Assembly (NCBI RefSeq): GCF_002245695.1
Contig: NZ_NOII01000002.1
Coordinates: forward strand, 434,001-498,000
Reading direction: 5' to 3'
Length of the DNA stretch: 64,000 nt
Source: Fictibacillus aquaticus
GTDB taxonomy: Bacteria; Bacillota; Bacilli; Bacillales; Fictibacillaceae
A program made the position numbers and the translations under genes. Below, one piece after another: positions 8,997 through 18,367 of this stretch. The notes under the pieces are model-generated. The model saw only the letters and a list, made by a program, of their open reading frames with translations, was not told the origin of the DNA and searched no databases. Each line of letters opens with the position of its first letter. Positions within the stretch are counted from its first letter, which is position 1.

Positions 8997-9179
8997 TGTG
9001 TAAAATAATGCAGCACTGTGTCCATCGGCCGTTTGATTTTGTTCCTTGTTTAAGGTACATCGCGTAGCTTCTAGGCTGCTGAAGTGAAGATGTGTGAAAA
9101 CAAAATCTGCCGCTGAAAAGGGCGGAGTCACTGTTTCTTGTTTTACTCCAAAACAAAACACGTGAAGGAGGAGACAATT
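8997..9179 (+). promoter_or_regulatory. rpsD 5' leader, probable S4 autoregulatory RNA
   Basis: About 183 nt of untranslated leader between the promoter and ATG. It contains paired blocks such as AACAAAATCTGCC and two ACAAAACA-type runs near the ribosome site. In B. subtilis S4 represses its own monocistronic gene through a structured leader; I infer the same here from the leader's length and location, and have not folded it. Confidence 0.5.
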
Positions 9180-9782
9180 ATGTCTCGATACACAGGATCT
9201 ACGTGGAAAATTTCCCGTCGTCTTGGAATTTCATTAAGCGGAACTGGTAAGGAACTTGCTAAGCGTCCTTACGCTCCAGGTCAACACGGACCAAACCAAC
9301 GCAAAAAAATCTCTGAATACGGACTTCAGCTTCAAGAGAAGCAAAAGCTTCGCCACATGTACGGAGTTAACGAGCGTCAATTCCGTCGCATTTTTGATGA
9401 TGCTGGCAAAATGCCTGGTATCCACGGCGAAAACTTCATGGTTCTTCTTGAGTCTCGTCTAGATAACGTTGTTTACCGTCTTGGTCTTGCTCGCACTCGC
9501 CGTGCGTCTCGCCAGCTTGTAAACCACGGACACATCACAGTAAACGGAAAGCGTGTTGATATCGCTTCTTACCGTCTATCTACTGGAGATGTTGTTGGTG
9601 TACGTGAAAAGTCACGCAACCTAGTAGCAGTTAAAGAAGCTCTTGAAACAAACAACTTTGTTCCTGACTTCTTGACTTTCGACGAAAACAAGCTTGAAGG
9701 CACATTCACTCGCCTTCCTGAGCGTTCTGAGCTTCCAGCTGAGATCACTGAGCAGCTTATCGTTGAATACTACTCTCGTTAA
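9180..9782 (+). CDS. rpsD: 30S ribosomal protein S4
   Basis: 200 residues. S4 nucleates assembly of the 30S body and binds the 5' domain of 16S rRNA. The start [16 protein letters not shown] is typical of the family, and the S4 RNA-binding domain is at residues about 91-150 ([20 protein letters not shown]). GGAGGAG precedes the ATG. Codon use is strongly biased (CGT, CTT, GGA), as in highly expressed genes. It is monocistronic with its own promoter, leader and terminator, away from the main ribosomal operons, as in other Bacillaceae. No paired zinc-binding cysteines are visible. Confidence 0.98.
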   Translation: MSRYTGSTWKISRRLGISLSGTGKELAKRPYAPGQHGPNQRKKISEYGLQLQEKQKLRHMYGVNERQFRRIFDDAGKMPGIHGENFMVLLESRLDNVVYRLGLARTRRASRQLVNHGHITVNGKRVDIASYRLSTGDVVGVREKSRNLVAVKEALETNNFVPDFLTFDENKLEGTFTRLPERSELPAEITEQLIVEYYSR

Positions 9783-9794
9783 TCTTAGCGAAGC

Positions 9795-9828
9795 AAAACC
9801 CCGGTCCATATGGATCGGGGTTTTTGTT
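9795..9828 (+). terminator. Terminator of rpsD
   Basis: AAAACCCCGGTCC/GGATCGGGGTTTTT stem ending in a T-run. Confidence 0.9.
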
Positions 9829-9865
9829 TTATACTGTTTTCGTAAAAACTATGTTGCTTTAAAGC

Positions 9866-10025
9866 ATTCAGAGAAGAGGTTGACCTCCGTTTCAGGCGCA
9901 CGCTTTCCGCGGGGCGGGCGGTGAGCCCCTTTGCCGCTGCGCGCCCTAAAGGGTCTCACCTGTCCCACTCGTCCCGCTGGAGTCGGCGCCTTACACTCCG
10001 ATCAACTTTATCAAAGAAGAATTCT
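9866..10025 (+). repeat. Modular palindromic repeat, copy A (ends + M2)
   Basis: One of seven related intergenic elements in the window. Left end: the AGAGAAGAGGTTGA block through CTTTCCGCGGGGCG. Right end: GGCGCCTTACACTCC then GATCAACTTTATCAA. The ends are imperfect inverted repeats of each other (GTTGATC..AGGCGC facing GCGCCT..GATCAAC). Between them lies only module M2, a hairpin with arms GTGAGCCCCTTTG and TAAAGGGTCTCAC. It lies between convergent rpsD and an aldo/keto reductase, outside both terminators. The remaining bases up to 10156 show no feature I can support. Confidence 0.9.
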
Positions 10026-10156
10026 AGATGATTAAGTGAATGTGCCAGCCACAGCATTTGGAATCGAAATACCAGTGGATCAAGCTTTGAAGTTCAGATT
10101 TCAGTGTCAACTCCGCTGAACTGTCTAAGTAAAAAAAACATTCAAAAGCAAAAAAC

Positions 10157-10196
10157 TAAAAAAAGGGACGCAGCCACCGCTTCGTCCCTTTTTTAC
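10157..10196 (-). terminator. Terminator of aldo/keto reductase gene
   Basis: AAAAAGGGACGAAGCGG pairs with its complement on the minus strand and is followed by TTTTTTT. Confidence 0.85.
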
Positions 10197-10202
10197 TTAT
10201 TA

Positions 10203-11105
10203 TTAATCCACTTCCCGGCCCATGCTGCTCTGCAGGATGTCAAACCATTGTTCTGTGCTCATCTTTAGCTGCTCGGCTTTTACAGCTGCGGCGATGCGTT
10301 CTTTCTTTCCGCTTCCGACAATCGGCATGATACGTCCCGGGTGGGCGAGGAGCCATGCATAAGCCGTTTCATCAAGGCTTTCTGCACCAATCTCGCTTCC
10401 CACTTTTTCCATAGTCTTTTTAACTGCCGCACTCTTTTCATCACTGCCTGTAAATAGCCTGCCGCCAGCAAGAGGCGACCAAGCCATTGGAGCGATTCTT
10501 TTCTCGAGACAGTGATCCATAGAACCGTTGAAAAACGGTTCTGTATGCAGCACTGATAGTTCGATCTGGTTCGTTACCAGTTCTGTGTCACAATAACTTT
10601 GAAGCATGTTAAACTGTGACGGTGTGAAATTGGATACGCCGAAATGCCTTACTTTCCCCTGTTTCTTTAGCTCATTGAACGCCTCTGCCGTCTCTGCCGG
10701 GTTCATGAACGGGTCAGGACGGTGAATCAATAAAAGATCCAGGTAATCTGTCCCCATATTCTTTAACGAACGTTCCGCTGATTCAATGATATGTTTTTTG
10801 CTTGTATCATACGATTTGATGCTGTGATCTGGTCTGTTTCCAGATACGAGCTTAATTCCGCACTTTGAAACGATCTGAATTTTGTCTCTCAGCTCTGGCT
10901 TCAATGCCAATGCTCTGCCAAAAATCTCTTCGCACGTGTAGCCGCCATAAATGTCAGCATGATCGAACGTTGTTATCCCCCATTCGATGCACTGTTCAAC
11001 AAGGGCCAGTAGTTCCTGATCGCTGAGATTCCATTCTTCCAGTCTCCAATGACCGTGTACGATACGTGAAAATTCTAAGTCGTTTGCCAGCTGTACCTTT
11101 TCCAT
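10203..11105 (-). CDS. Aldo/keto reductase family oxidoreductase
   Basis: 300 residues, (beta/alpha)8 NADPH-dependent reductase fold. The catalytic tetrad can be placed: Asp in FDHADIYGG (about residue 51), Tyr of the same segment, Lys in IVSKCGIK (about 83) and His in LLIHRPDPF (about 130). The C-terminal IVGSGKKERI is the usual cofactor phosphate-binding loop. This is the YdhF/AKR11-like branch. ATG 11103-11105 is preferred over the GTG at 11112-11114 because GGGAG is at 8-nt spacing. Substrate unknown. It lies between tyrS and rpsD, where B. subtilis has no such gene, so it is an insertion into conserved order. Confidence 0.85.
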   Translation of the reverse strand: MEKVQLANDLEFSRIVHGHWRLEEWNLSDQELLALVEQCIEWGITTFDHADIYGGYTCEEIFGRALALKPELRDKIQIVSKCGIKLVSGNRPDHSIKSYDTSKKHIIESAERSLKNMGTDYLDLLLIHRPDPFMNPAETAEAFNELKKQGKVRHFGVSNFTPSQFNMLQSYCDTELVTNQIELSVLHTEPFFNGSMDHCLEKRIAPMAWSPLAGGRLFTGSDEKSAAVKKTMEKVGSEIGAESLDETAYAWLLAHPGRIMPIVGSGKKERIAAAVKAEQLKMSTEQWFDILQSSMGREVD

Positions 11106-11138
11106 TCTTATCACTCCCGTTGTGTTTCTGGATGAAGA

Positions 11139-12398
11139 TTAAAATCGGATAAGTGTATACTTCTTTTTACCTCTGCGGACTAACACGAACTTGTCTTCGA
11201 TACGGTCTTTTTCACCAATCACTGCATCAAGCTCTGTCAGCCGCTCACCATTTACATAAATGGCTCCATTCGTGATGTCTTCTCTCGCCTGCCGTTTAGA
11301 AGGAGAAACCTTCGCTGCGATAAGAAGGTCTACAAGCTGTACCTCTTCTCTTGATTCCATTGTATGGGAAGGGAAATCTTTAAACCCTTGTTCGATTTCA
11401 TTTGCAGAAAGCTCACTCACGTTGCCGCTGAACAGTGCTTCCGTGATTTTGAGCGCCTGATTGTAAGCTTCCTCTCCATGAACCAAAGTTGTTACCTCTC
11501 GAGCTAGGGCTTTCTGGGCTTCACGCTTTTCTGGAGCAGTTTTAAACTGCTCTTCGAGTGCAGCGATTTCTTCCTGAGACAAGAACGTGAAATATTTCAG
11601 CATGTTCATTACATCGGCATCTGCTGTGTTCACCCAGAACTGGTAGAATTCATAAGGTGTCGTCTTGTCACTGTCTAGCCAAATCGTGCCCGATTCAGAT
11701 TTTCCGAATTTCGTACCGTCCGCTTTTGTGATCAACGGGATCGTCAGTCCGAAAGCCTTCTCATCTTCACCGCTGCGGCGGATCAGCTCCATACCTGCTG
11801 TAATATTGCCCCACTGGTCACTTCCGCCGATCTGCAGCTTACAGTTTTCTTTCTGGTACAGATTAAGGAAATCGTACGACTGAAGGATCATGTATGAGAA
11901 CTCAGTAAATGATATACCTGCATCCAAGCGTGCGTTGACAGAATCTTTAGCAAGCATGTAGTTGATGCTGAAGTTTTTCCCAACATCGCGCAAGAAGCCG
12001 ATGACGCTCAGCTCACTCAGCCAATCGTAGTTGTTTACCGTTCTTGCTGGGTTCTTCTCTGCGTTAAAATCTAAAAAACGAGAAAGCTGATCTTTAATTT
12101 TATTGGACCAATTCACAACTGTCTGCTGTTCATTTAATGTACGTTCTGCTTTCTTCCCGCTCGGGTCGCCAATCAGTCCTGTTCCTCCCCCTACTAGGGC
12201 AAGCGGCTGATGACCAGCAATCTGAAATCTTTTTAATGTAAGAATAGGAAGCAGGTTTCCGATATGAAGGCTGTCTGCCGTCGGATCAAAACCGCAGTAA
12301 AGGGTGACCATCCCGTTTTCTAATTCTTTTTCAAGTCCTTCACGGTCTGTTACCTGGTGGAGCAGCCCGCGAAATTCAAGGTCTTTAATGACTGACAT
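11139..12398 (-). CDS. tyrS: Tyrosyl-tRNA synthetase
   Basis: 419 residues, class I synthetase that charges tRNA-Tyr. HIGH-type motif DSLHIGN at about 42-48, the KMSKS-equivalent KFGKS at about 228-232, and a C-terminal S4-like RNA-binding domain (from about 352). AAAGGAG precedes the ATG. It is preceded by a T-box leader, so uncharged tRNA-Tyr should induce it. Length is normal for the bacterial TyrS family. Confidence 0.97.
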   Translation of the reverse strand: MSVIKDLEFRGLLHQVTDREGLEKELENGMVTLYCGFDPTADSLHIGNLLPILTLKRFQIAGHQPLALVGGGTGLIGDPSGKKAERTLNEQQTVVNWSNKIKDQLSRFLDFNAEKNPARTVNNYDWLSELSVIGFLRDVGKNFSINYMLAKDSVNARLDAGISFTEFSYMILQSYDFLNLYQKENCKLQIGGSDQWGNITAGMELIRRSGEDEKAFGLTIPLITKADGTKFGKSESGTIWLDSDKTTPYEFYQFWVNTADADVMNMLKYFTFLSQEEIAALEEQFKTAPEKREAQKALAREVTTLVHGEEAYNQALKITEALFSGNVSELSANEIEQGFKDFPSHTMESREEVQLVDLLIAAKVSPSKRQAREDITNGAIYVNGERLTELDAVIGEKDRIEDKFVLVRRGKKKYTLIRF

Positions 12399-12433
12399 CT
12401 TTTTTCTCTCCTTTTACCGATTTTTAGGCAAAT

Positions 12434-12690
12434 AAAAAACGCCCCTTATAAAAAGGGACGTGATTTCTCGCGCGGTACCACCCTGATTGAGAGCATAAAT
12501 GCTCTCCACCTCAACTTGTTAACGGATCAGTTCCGTCCCCTGCTACTTAGTTCCGTTCACAGAGAAAGCTCCAGGAGGTAATTCACTTACGCCTGTGTAC
12601 TGGTTCGCATCAGCCACCAGCTTTCTGAAACAGGGAGACGCACGCTACTCGTTCCTATCAACGCCAATTGTATTCGCCATTTGTTTTCTC
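12434..12690 (-). promoter_or_regulatory. T-box riboswitch, tyrosine-specific, of tyrS
   Basis: The minus-strand leader has the invariant T-box core GGTGGTACCGCG (12471-12482), then a terminator stem CGTCCCTTTT/ATAAGGGGCG with a T-run (12434-12460). Stem I is visible upstream, with the AGTAGCG start, the GGTGGCTG apical element and the GTGAA segment. Next to the latter a UAC (Tyr) triplet at 12578-12580 is placed where a specifier is expected. Uncharged tRNA-Tyr would pair and favour the antiterminator. The specifier assignment is inferred by eye. Confidence 0.92.
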
Positions 12691-12691
12691 A

Positions 12692-12720
12692 TTTTTATCA
12701 CAACAGTGTTCTTCTGTCAA
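12692..12720 (-). promoter_or_regulatory. Sigma-A promoter of the tyrS T-box leader
   Basis: Minus strand TTGACA at 12715-12720, 17-nt spacer, TAAAAA. The leader would start about 12685. Confidence 0.6.
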
Positions 12721-12773
12721 TCATAGTAAACAAATCGAATGTTAAAACGACTGCTTTTCCGTTTTATCCAATA

Positions 12774-12782
12774 TGGTATAAT
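12774..12782 (+). promoter_or_regulatory. Extended -10 promoter of the PBP gene
   Basis: TGGTATAAT is an extended -10 element; no clear -35 is present. Transcription would begin about 20 nt before the ATG, leaving a very short leader. Confidence 0.55.
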
Positions 12783-12808
12783 TGTACGAGATAGGGGGGA
12801 ATTATGGG

Positions 12809-15667
12809 ATGTCTCAACTAGACTCACTAAAGCAGAAGTGGGAAAATCTAACCCGTATTCTGCACGAGAAAAAAATTATTTATACAGCCAGTCTTACATA
12901 CACAATTCTTTGGAATACGTTTTTAGTGCTCGTCGTACTCGGTTTGCTGGGCGGTACATTTGCCGCAGGAGTAGGTGCAGGTTTTTTTGCATCTCTTGTC
13001 AGGGACGAACCTGTAAGGGCTTACGCATCTATGAAAAAAGATATATACAATTACGAGGAAACGAGCAGAGCTTATTTTAAAGGCGGAGAAGATATCGGTG
13101 CGATGAAATCTGATCTGGATCGGACCGAAATACCGCTGAGCAAGGTTTCTCCGTTTGTCAAAAAAGCGGTCATCGCAACAGAGGACCAGTATTTTCATGA
13201 ACATTACGGAGTCGTACCTAAAGCAATCATGAGAGCTATGCTGCAGGAATTTACGGGTTCGGAGGTTAGATCAGGCGGAAGTACATTGACACAGCAGCTG
13301 ATCAAGAATCAGATTTTGACCAACGAAGTGTCATTCGACCGCAAGGCAAAGGAAATATTGCTGGCAATGCGCCTCGAAAAGTTTTTCAAAAAAGAAGAGA
13401 TTTTAGAGGCTTACTTGAATGTCGTTCCTTATGGAAGAAACTCTTCCGGCAACAACGTCGCAGGCATCCAGGCAGCCTCTCAAGGGATTTTCGGCGTTAA
13501 CGCTGATAAGCTGAACCTTGCTCAAGCCGCTTATCTTTCTGGTTTGCCGCAAAATCCGTTCGTTTACACGCCGTATCAAAACAACGGACAAGTCAAGCCC
13601 GAAAAAGAGCTTCGGTACGGGATCAGCCGAATGAAAACCGTCCTGAACCGAATGCTCACAGGCGGTTACATCACAGAGCAGGAATACAATCAGGCCCTTA
13701 AGTTTAATCTGCGCAAAAGCCTGACTTCGAAAAAACAGACTTCATTTGAAAAATATCCATACATAACGTATGAGATCGAACGCAGGACAGTCGACATCTT
13801 AAGCGAACTGCAAGCCAAGAAAGATGGCAAGGTCTGGAGAAAGCTGAAGCCTGCCGAACAGCAGGAATATAAAGACAACGCCAGCAAGCAGATGGGCAAA
13901 CAAGGTTTAAAAATCCACACTACATTGAATAAAAAAATATACGAAAAAATGGATAAGACGGTAAAGAACAAGAATCTGTTCAGCCCTGCACTCCACTATT
14001 ACAAAGTTCAGAACGAAAAAGGCGAATGGGTGACAAAATCTGAGCCTGAGGAAACCGGCGGAATTTTGATCGAAAACAAAACCGGTGCCATCATCTCATT
14101 TGTCGGCGGACGAGATTTTAAACGTGAGCAAGTCAACCATGCTACAAGAGCTCCGCGACAGAACGGTTCGACCATGAAACCTCTGCTTGCATATTCGTAT
14201 TCGATGGAGCTTGGAAAAGTGCAGCCTGGCACGATCATTCCAGATGCACCTTTGCAGGTAGGATCAAAAGTAGTAGGAAACTGGGATGGAAAGTTTAAAG
14301 GTCTCCTTTCTGTCAGGGAATCACTCATGCAGTCCAGGAACACGCCAGCGATACGCAGCTATATGCGTGTCAATTCTGTTGAAGCAACGAACAAGCTGAT
14401 TCAGATGGGCTTCTCACGGATAGTTGAAGAAGACCGCTACAGCTCATCCCTGGCTATCGGGGGGATGACGATCGGTGCCACAGTTGAGGAAAACACGAAC
14501 GCCTTCGCTACATTCGCTAATGGCGGGGAGTTTGTAGATGCTTATATGATCGAGAAGATCGAAACGAACAAAGGCGAGGTCCTTTATAAGCACCAGCCAA
14601 AGTCTGTTAAGGTTTTCTCGCCTCAGACATCTTATTTGACGATTGATATGATGCGAGACGTCCTCTCAGGCGGGGGAACTGCACCTAACGTTAAAGGGAT
14701 GCTTTCCTTCTCGGCTGACTGGGCAGGCAAGACAGGAACAACCAATGAAGACAAAGATTCATGGTTTGTCGCAACGAATCCTAACGTCACACTTGGTGTA
14801 TGGCTTGGGTATGATCATCCTGCTTCAATGCAGAAAGGAACAGGACCGCGGAATCAGGCGATCTGGGCCGCACTGGCGAATGACGCATATCAGTTCGCTC
14901 CTGACTTGATGGCGCCTAAGAATAGCTTTTCTATGCCGTCCGGAATTGTCAGGATGCAGATCTGCGGAATTTCAGGAAAGCTTCCATCAGATCTGTGCCG
15001 CAGCGCAGGACTTGTGACAAGTGATTTATTTAATGCAAAATTTACACCAAACAGCGTTGATGACACATTAATGCCAGGACGTTATGTGACGGTCGGAGAT
15101 GAAAAATACAAGGCACTTGACAGCACTCCGGAAGAGTTCACAAAAGTAGGCGTACTAATCAAAGAAGACTACTTAAAAGAGCTAGGATTCGATAAGCTTA
15201 CTGATGCAACGACTAAGAGCAAGCTCTTTGAAAATGTTGTACCTGAAAAAACGCTGAAAGATAACGGTAAGGCACCAGGCGCCGTGACAGGCTCTGCCGC
15301 CAAGAACGGCAAGCTCACATGGGCAGCTCATGGAGAAAAAGATGTTATCGGCTACCGAATCTATTATTCAGCAGACGGAAAAGCACCGTTCAAGAAAATC
15401 GGGAGCGTAACATCTGACAAAACATCTGCCTCTATTCCGGCAAAAGGTGTTGTCTATGTAACAGCGGTGGATATCGCAGGACGGGAATCTGGTTCAGCTA
15501 CTAAAGTAACAACAGGACCTAAGCCTCCTGCGAACAAACCGACTGAGCCGCCAAAGCCGGATGATGATAAACCTGGAACCGATGATCCGCCTCCAACTGA
15601 TCCTCCAGCGGACCCGCCGCCGGCTGATACGACGAACCAAGGGAACAAGAAAAAGAAAAAGAATTAA
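12809..15667 (+). CDS. Class A penicillin-binding protein (PBP1A type)
   Basis: 952 residues, a bifunctional peptidoglycan synthase. Order: basic cytoplasmic tail, membrane helix (about 35-62), GT51 glycosyltransferase with ATEDQYFHEHYG (about 127) and GGSTLTQQLIKN (about 156-167), and transpeptidase with STMK (about 453-456), SRN (about 507) and KTG (about 639). A fibronectin type III module follows (about 830-900), then a Pro/Asp-rich tail ending in a Lys run. The ATG at 12809-12811 follows GGGGGG; the TTG at 12782 overlaps the promoter and is rejected. Divergent from tyrS. B. subtilis has no PBP gene at this place, though other Bacilli do. Confidence 0.93.
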   Translation: MSQLDSLKQKWENLTRILHEKKIIYTASLTYTILWNTFLVLVVLGLLGGTFAAGVGAGFFASLVRDEPVRAYASMKKDIYNYEETSRAYFKGGEDIGAMKSDLDRTEIPLSKVSPFVKKAVIATEDQYFHEHYGVVPKAIMRAMLQEFTGSEVRSGGSTLTQQLIKNQILTNEVSFDRKAKEILLAMRLEKFFKKEEILEAYLNVVPYGRNSSGNNVAGIQAASQGIFGVNADKLNLAQAAYLSGLPQNPFVYTPYQNNGQVKPEKELRYGISRMKTVLNRMLTGGYITEQEYNQALKFNLRKSLTSKKQTSFEKYPYITYEIERRTVDILSELQAKKDGKVWRKLKPAEQQEYKDNASKQMGKQGLKIHTTLNKKIYEKMDKTVKNKNLFSPALHYYKVQNEKGEWVTKSEPEETGGILIENKTGAIISFVGGRDFKREQVNHATRAPRQNGSTMKPLLAYSYSMELGKVQPGTIIPDAPLQVGSKVVGNWDGKFKGLLSVRESLMQSRNTPAIRSYMRVNSVEATNKLIQMGFSRIVEEDRYSSSLAIGGMTIGATVEENTNAFATFANGGEFVDAYMIEKIETNKGEVLYKHQPKSVKVFSPQTSYLTIDMMRDVLSGGGTAPNVKGMLSFSADWAGKTGTTNEDKDSWFVATNPNVTLGVWLGYDHPASMQKGTGPRNQAIWAALANDAYQFAPDLMAPKNSFSMPSGIVRMQICGISGKLPSDLCRSAGLVTSDLFNAKFTPNSVDDTLMPGRYVTVGDEKYKALDSTPEEFTKVGVLIKEDYLKELGFDKLTDATTKSKLFENVVPEKTLKDNGKAPGAVTGSAAKNGKLTWAAHGEKDVIGYRIYYSADGKAPFKKIGSVTSDKTSASIPAKGVVYVTAVDIAGRESGSATKVTTGPKPPANKPTEPPKPDDDKPGTDDPPPTDPPADPPPADTTNQGNKKKKKN

Positions 15668-15671
15668 AGAT

Positions 15672-15720
15672 AGTAAACACCAGCATCTGCTTTTTGGCAG
15701 ATGCTGGTTTTTTGGTGTTT
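15672..15720 (+). terminator. Terminator of the PBP gene
   Basis: CACCAGCATCTGC/GCAGATGCTGG hairpin followed by TTTTTTGG. Confidence 0.85.
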
Positions 15721-15726
15721 TCAAGC

Positions 15727-15766
15727 AAAACAAAAAAGCCGTCATATGACGGCTTTTTTGTTTTGT
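15727..15766. terminator. Bidirectional terminator PBP / acsA
   Basis: Near-perfect palindrome AAAAAAGCCGTCA/TGACGGCTTTTTT, serving acsA on the minus strand and backing up the PBP terminator. Confidence 0.9.
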
Positions 15767-15768
15767 TA

Positions 15769-17484
15769 TTAGTCTTCCATCGTTGACAGATCACCTGTCG
15801 GAAGATCGAGCTCCCATGCTTTTAAGACACGGCGCATGATTTTTCCGCTTCTCGTTTTTGGAAGCTTGTCTTTAAATTCGATCTCTCTTGGAGCCGCATG
15901 AGCAGCGAGTCCTTTTTTCACGAATGAGCGTATATCTTCAATCAGCTCGTCGTTCGGAGAATAGCCGTCACGCAGAGCGATGAACGCTTTAATGATTTCT
16001 CCCCTGACAGGATCAGGCTTTCCAATTACACCTGCTTCAGCAACTGCAGGGTGTTCTACAAGCTTGCTTTCTACTTCAAACGGACCAACTCGCTCACCCG
16101 ATGTCATGATTACATCATCAATGCGGCCTTGGAACCAGAAGTAGCCGTCTTCATCCATATATGCGGAGTCACCTGAAACGTACCATCCGCCTGGAGTGAA
16201 ATAAGATTCATATTTTTGTTCATTATTCCAGATCGTGTGCATCATGGATGGCCAGCCTTTTTTAATGGCGAGGTTCCCCATGCGGTAAGGCGGCAGGACA
16301 TTGTCCTGGTCATCTACGATCGCTGCGGTGATGCCAGGAAACGGCTTGCCCATCGATCCAGGCTTAATCTGCATCGATGGATAGTTGCTGATCAGCTGTC
16401 CGCCTGTTTCTGTCATCCACCAGTTATCATGAATGCGCAGGTTGAACACCTTCATGCCCCAACGGACGACTTCTGGATTCAACGGTTCACCAACACTCAG
16501 GATATGCCTTAATGAAGAAAGGTCAAATTTTTTCAGCACTTCATCGCCTGCACCCATCAGCATGCGGAACGCTGTCGGCGCGCTGTACCAAACTGTTACG
16601 CCATACCTTTCTATCGTAGAATACCAGTCTTCAGGACTGAAGCGCCCTCCGCGGATGACACTCGATGCTCCATTTAGCCATGGCCCGAAGATACCGTATG
16701 ATGTGCCAGTTACCCAGCCAGGATCAGCTGTACACCAGTAAACATCGTCTTCTTTCAGATCAAGCACCCATTTTCCAGTCTGGAAGTGCTGGAGCATGGC
16801 GTTATGAACGTGAAGGACTCCTTTTGGCTTGCCCGTTGAACCGGACGTGTAATGAAGAATGAGCCCGTCTTCTCGGTCCACCCATTCAATTTGAAGGTCT
16901 TTGTCCGCTTTTTCCATCTGTTTAAAATAGCTGACGCAAGGCCCTTCTTCTTTAACATCTTCTCCAACTAGGACGACATGCTTTAGATGAGGCAGGTCTG
17001 ATACAGGAACACGCTCAAGCAAAGCAGGCGTCGTAACAAGCACTTTTGCTTCACTGTCTTCTAGGCGATCCTTAACCGCACCTTCCATAAATGCTTCAAA
17101 AAGCGGTCCGACAATCGCACCTAGCTTGATGGCTCCAAGGAAAGTGAAGTAAAGCTCAGGAGAACGCGGCATAAAGATAAATACCCTGTCCCCTTTTTCA
17201 ACGCCAAGCTTTCTCAGCATGCTGCCAGCACGGTCTGACATTTCTTTCATTTCTTTAAACGTATATTTTTCGTCACGGTTCTGATCGGAAAAATAAAGAG
17301 CTACTTTGTTTTTCCTGTGGGAGGCTGCATGGCGGTCTATGGCTTCATATGCCATGTTCACTCTGCCTGTTGCATGCCAGGAGAATTCTTTTTCAACGTC
17401 TTTCCAGTCAAATGTTTCGTATGCTTTTTCATAGTCCTGCAAGTTAAAATTCCCTTGAATGATAGGAAGCGCTTCCAGTTTCAT
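15769..17484 (-). CDS. acsA: Acetyl-CoA synthetase (AMP-forming)
   Basis: 571 residues. It makes acetyl-CoA from acetate, ATP and CoA. ANL motifs: HYTSGSTGKPKG at about 214-225, WWMTETGG near 370, YWFQGRIDDV near 455, and the C-terminal PKTRSGKIMRR (about 546-556) whose lysine is the known site of acetyl inactivation. ATG 17482-17484 follows AAAGGAG; the longer in-frame start is rejected. It is divergent from acuABC, whose products acetylate and deacetylate this enzyme in B. subtilis. A cre-like site lies over the first codons. Confidence 0.97.
   Translation of the reverse strand: MKLEALPIIQGNFNLQDYEKAYETFDWKDVEKEFSWHATGRVNMAYEAIDRHAASHRKNKVALYFSDQNRDEKYTFKEMKEMSDRAGSMLRKLGVEKGDRVFIFMPRSPELYFTFLGAIKLGAIVGPLFEAFMEGAVKDRLEDSEAKVLVTTPALLERVPVSDLPHLKHVVLVGEDVKEEGPCVSYFKQMEKADKDLQIEWVDREDGLILHYTSGSTGKPKGVLHVHNAMLQHFQTGKWVLDLKEDDVYWCTADPGWVTGTSYGIFGPWLNGASSVIRGGRFSPEDWYSTIERYGVTVWYSAPTAFRMLMGAGDEVLKKFDLSSLRHILSVGEPLNPEVVRWGMKVFNLRIHDNWWMTETGGQLISNYPSMQIKPGSMGKPFPGITAAIVDDQDNVLPPYRMGNLAIKKGWPSMMHTIWNNEQKYESYFTPGGWYVSGDSAYMDEDGYFWFQGRIDDVIMTSGERVGPFEVESKLVEHPAVAEAGVIGKPDPVRGEIIKAFIALRDGYSPNDELIEDIRSFVKKGLAAHAAPREIEFKDKLPKTRSGKIMRRVLKAWELDLPTGDLSTMED
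17464..17477 (-). promoter_or_regulatory. Candidate cre box in the start of acsA
   Basis: AGGAAGCGCTTCCA matches 11 of 14 positions of the cre consensus and is highly symmetrical. It lies in codons 3-7, about 35-48 nt after the predicted transcription start; the equivalent B. subtilis gene has a CcpA site in a similar position. Confidence 0.45.
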
Positions 17485-17517
17485 CGTCAATCTCCTTTCC
17501 CTGTGTAAAGTCAATTT

Positions 17518-17527
17518 ATTATATCAT
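17518..17527 (-). promoter_or_regulatory. Extended -10 promoter of acsA
   Basis: Minus strand TATGATATAAT holds TGA plus TATAAT, an extended -10; the -35 region is poor. Confidence 0.5.
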
Positions 17528-17603
17528 AATGCATCAGAATTTTTTAACTAATTAGAATTGTGCAGAAAATACACAATTGCCTGCCGCTTAAACGCTGCAG
17601 TTT

Positions 17604-17612
17604 ATGTATAAT
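17604..17612 (+). promoter_or_regulatory. Extended -10 promoter of acuABC
   Basis: TATGTATAAT, with TG one base before the hexamer. No good -35. It reads towards acuA with a leader of about 25 nt. Confidence 0.5.
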
Positions 17613-17643
17613 AGAGTTGAAGTAATTCTAGGTGGTGTTATAG

Positions 17644-18276
17644 ATGATACACAAAAAAACGTACAATTGCCTTGTACTGCAGACTTCCTCCGGTGCAGTG
17701 ACCATCGAGGGGCCAGTGTCACCTGAGACGCTGTCTTCCCTTCAGTTTCACAGCGGGTTAAAAGCCTTCAGACCGCATGAAGAGCAGAAAAAGGCGCTGA
17801 TTGAAATAGCAGGACTTAAGGAAGGCCGGATTATCATCGCACGTACGAAAGACACGGTGATAGGCTATGTTACATATGTCCACCCTGACCCACTCGAGCG
17901 CTGGTCACAAGGCAGTATGGAAAACTTGCTTGAACTCGGAGCCATCGAAGTCATATCTGAGTTCCGCAACTATAAAATTGGTAAGAATTTATTAAAAGTA
18001 TCCATGATGGATGATGCCATGAACGACTATATCATTATCACCACTGAGTATTATTGGCACTGGGATTTACAAGGCACCGGGCTGAACGTGTGGGACTACC
18101 GGAAGGTGATGGAGAAAATGATGAATGCCGGCGGGCTGCAATATATGGCGACAGATGATCCTGAAATCTGTTCGCATCCGGCCAACTGCCTGATGGTCAA
18201 GATTGGAAACCGTGTCACTCTGGACGATGTGCAGCAATTTGACAGGATACGCTTTCAAAACCGTTTCATGTACTAA
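17644..18276 (+). CDS. acuA: Protein acetyltransferase AcuA (GNAT)
   Basis: 210 residues, GNAT fold. In B. subtilis AcuA acetylates the C-terminal lysine of AcsA and turns it off. Acetyl-CoA-binding features sit in the middle of the protein (EVISEFRNYKIGKNLLK at about 101-117). AGGTGGTG precedes the ATG. First gene of acuABC and divergent from its target acsA. Length and position agree with B. subtilis AcuA. Confidence 0.95.
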   Translation: MIHKKTYNCLVLQTSSGAVTIEGPVSPETLSSLQFHSGLKAFRPHEEQKKALIEIAGLKEGRIIIARTKDTVIGYVTYVHPDPLERWSQGSMENLLELGAIEVISEFRNYKIGKNLLKVSMMDDAMNDYIIITTEYYWHWDLQGTGLNVWDYRKVMEKMMNAGGLQYMATDDPEICSHPANCLMVKIGNRVTLDDVQQFDRIRFQNRFMY

Positions 18277-18367
18277 AAGTTCCTTGCTGCGCTTTTACGA
18301 TAACGATGCCGAATCAGCTTTTGTTAAAAAGCACTACTTTCCAACAGTGTAAAAAGGAGCGGATATT

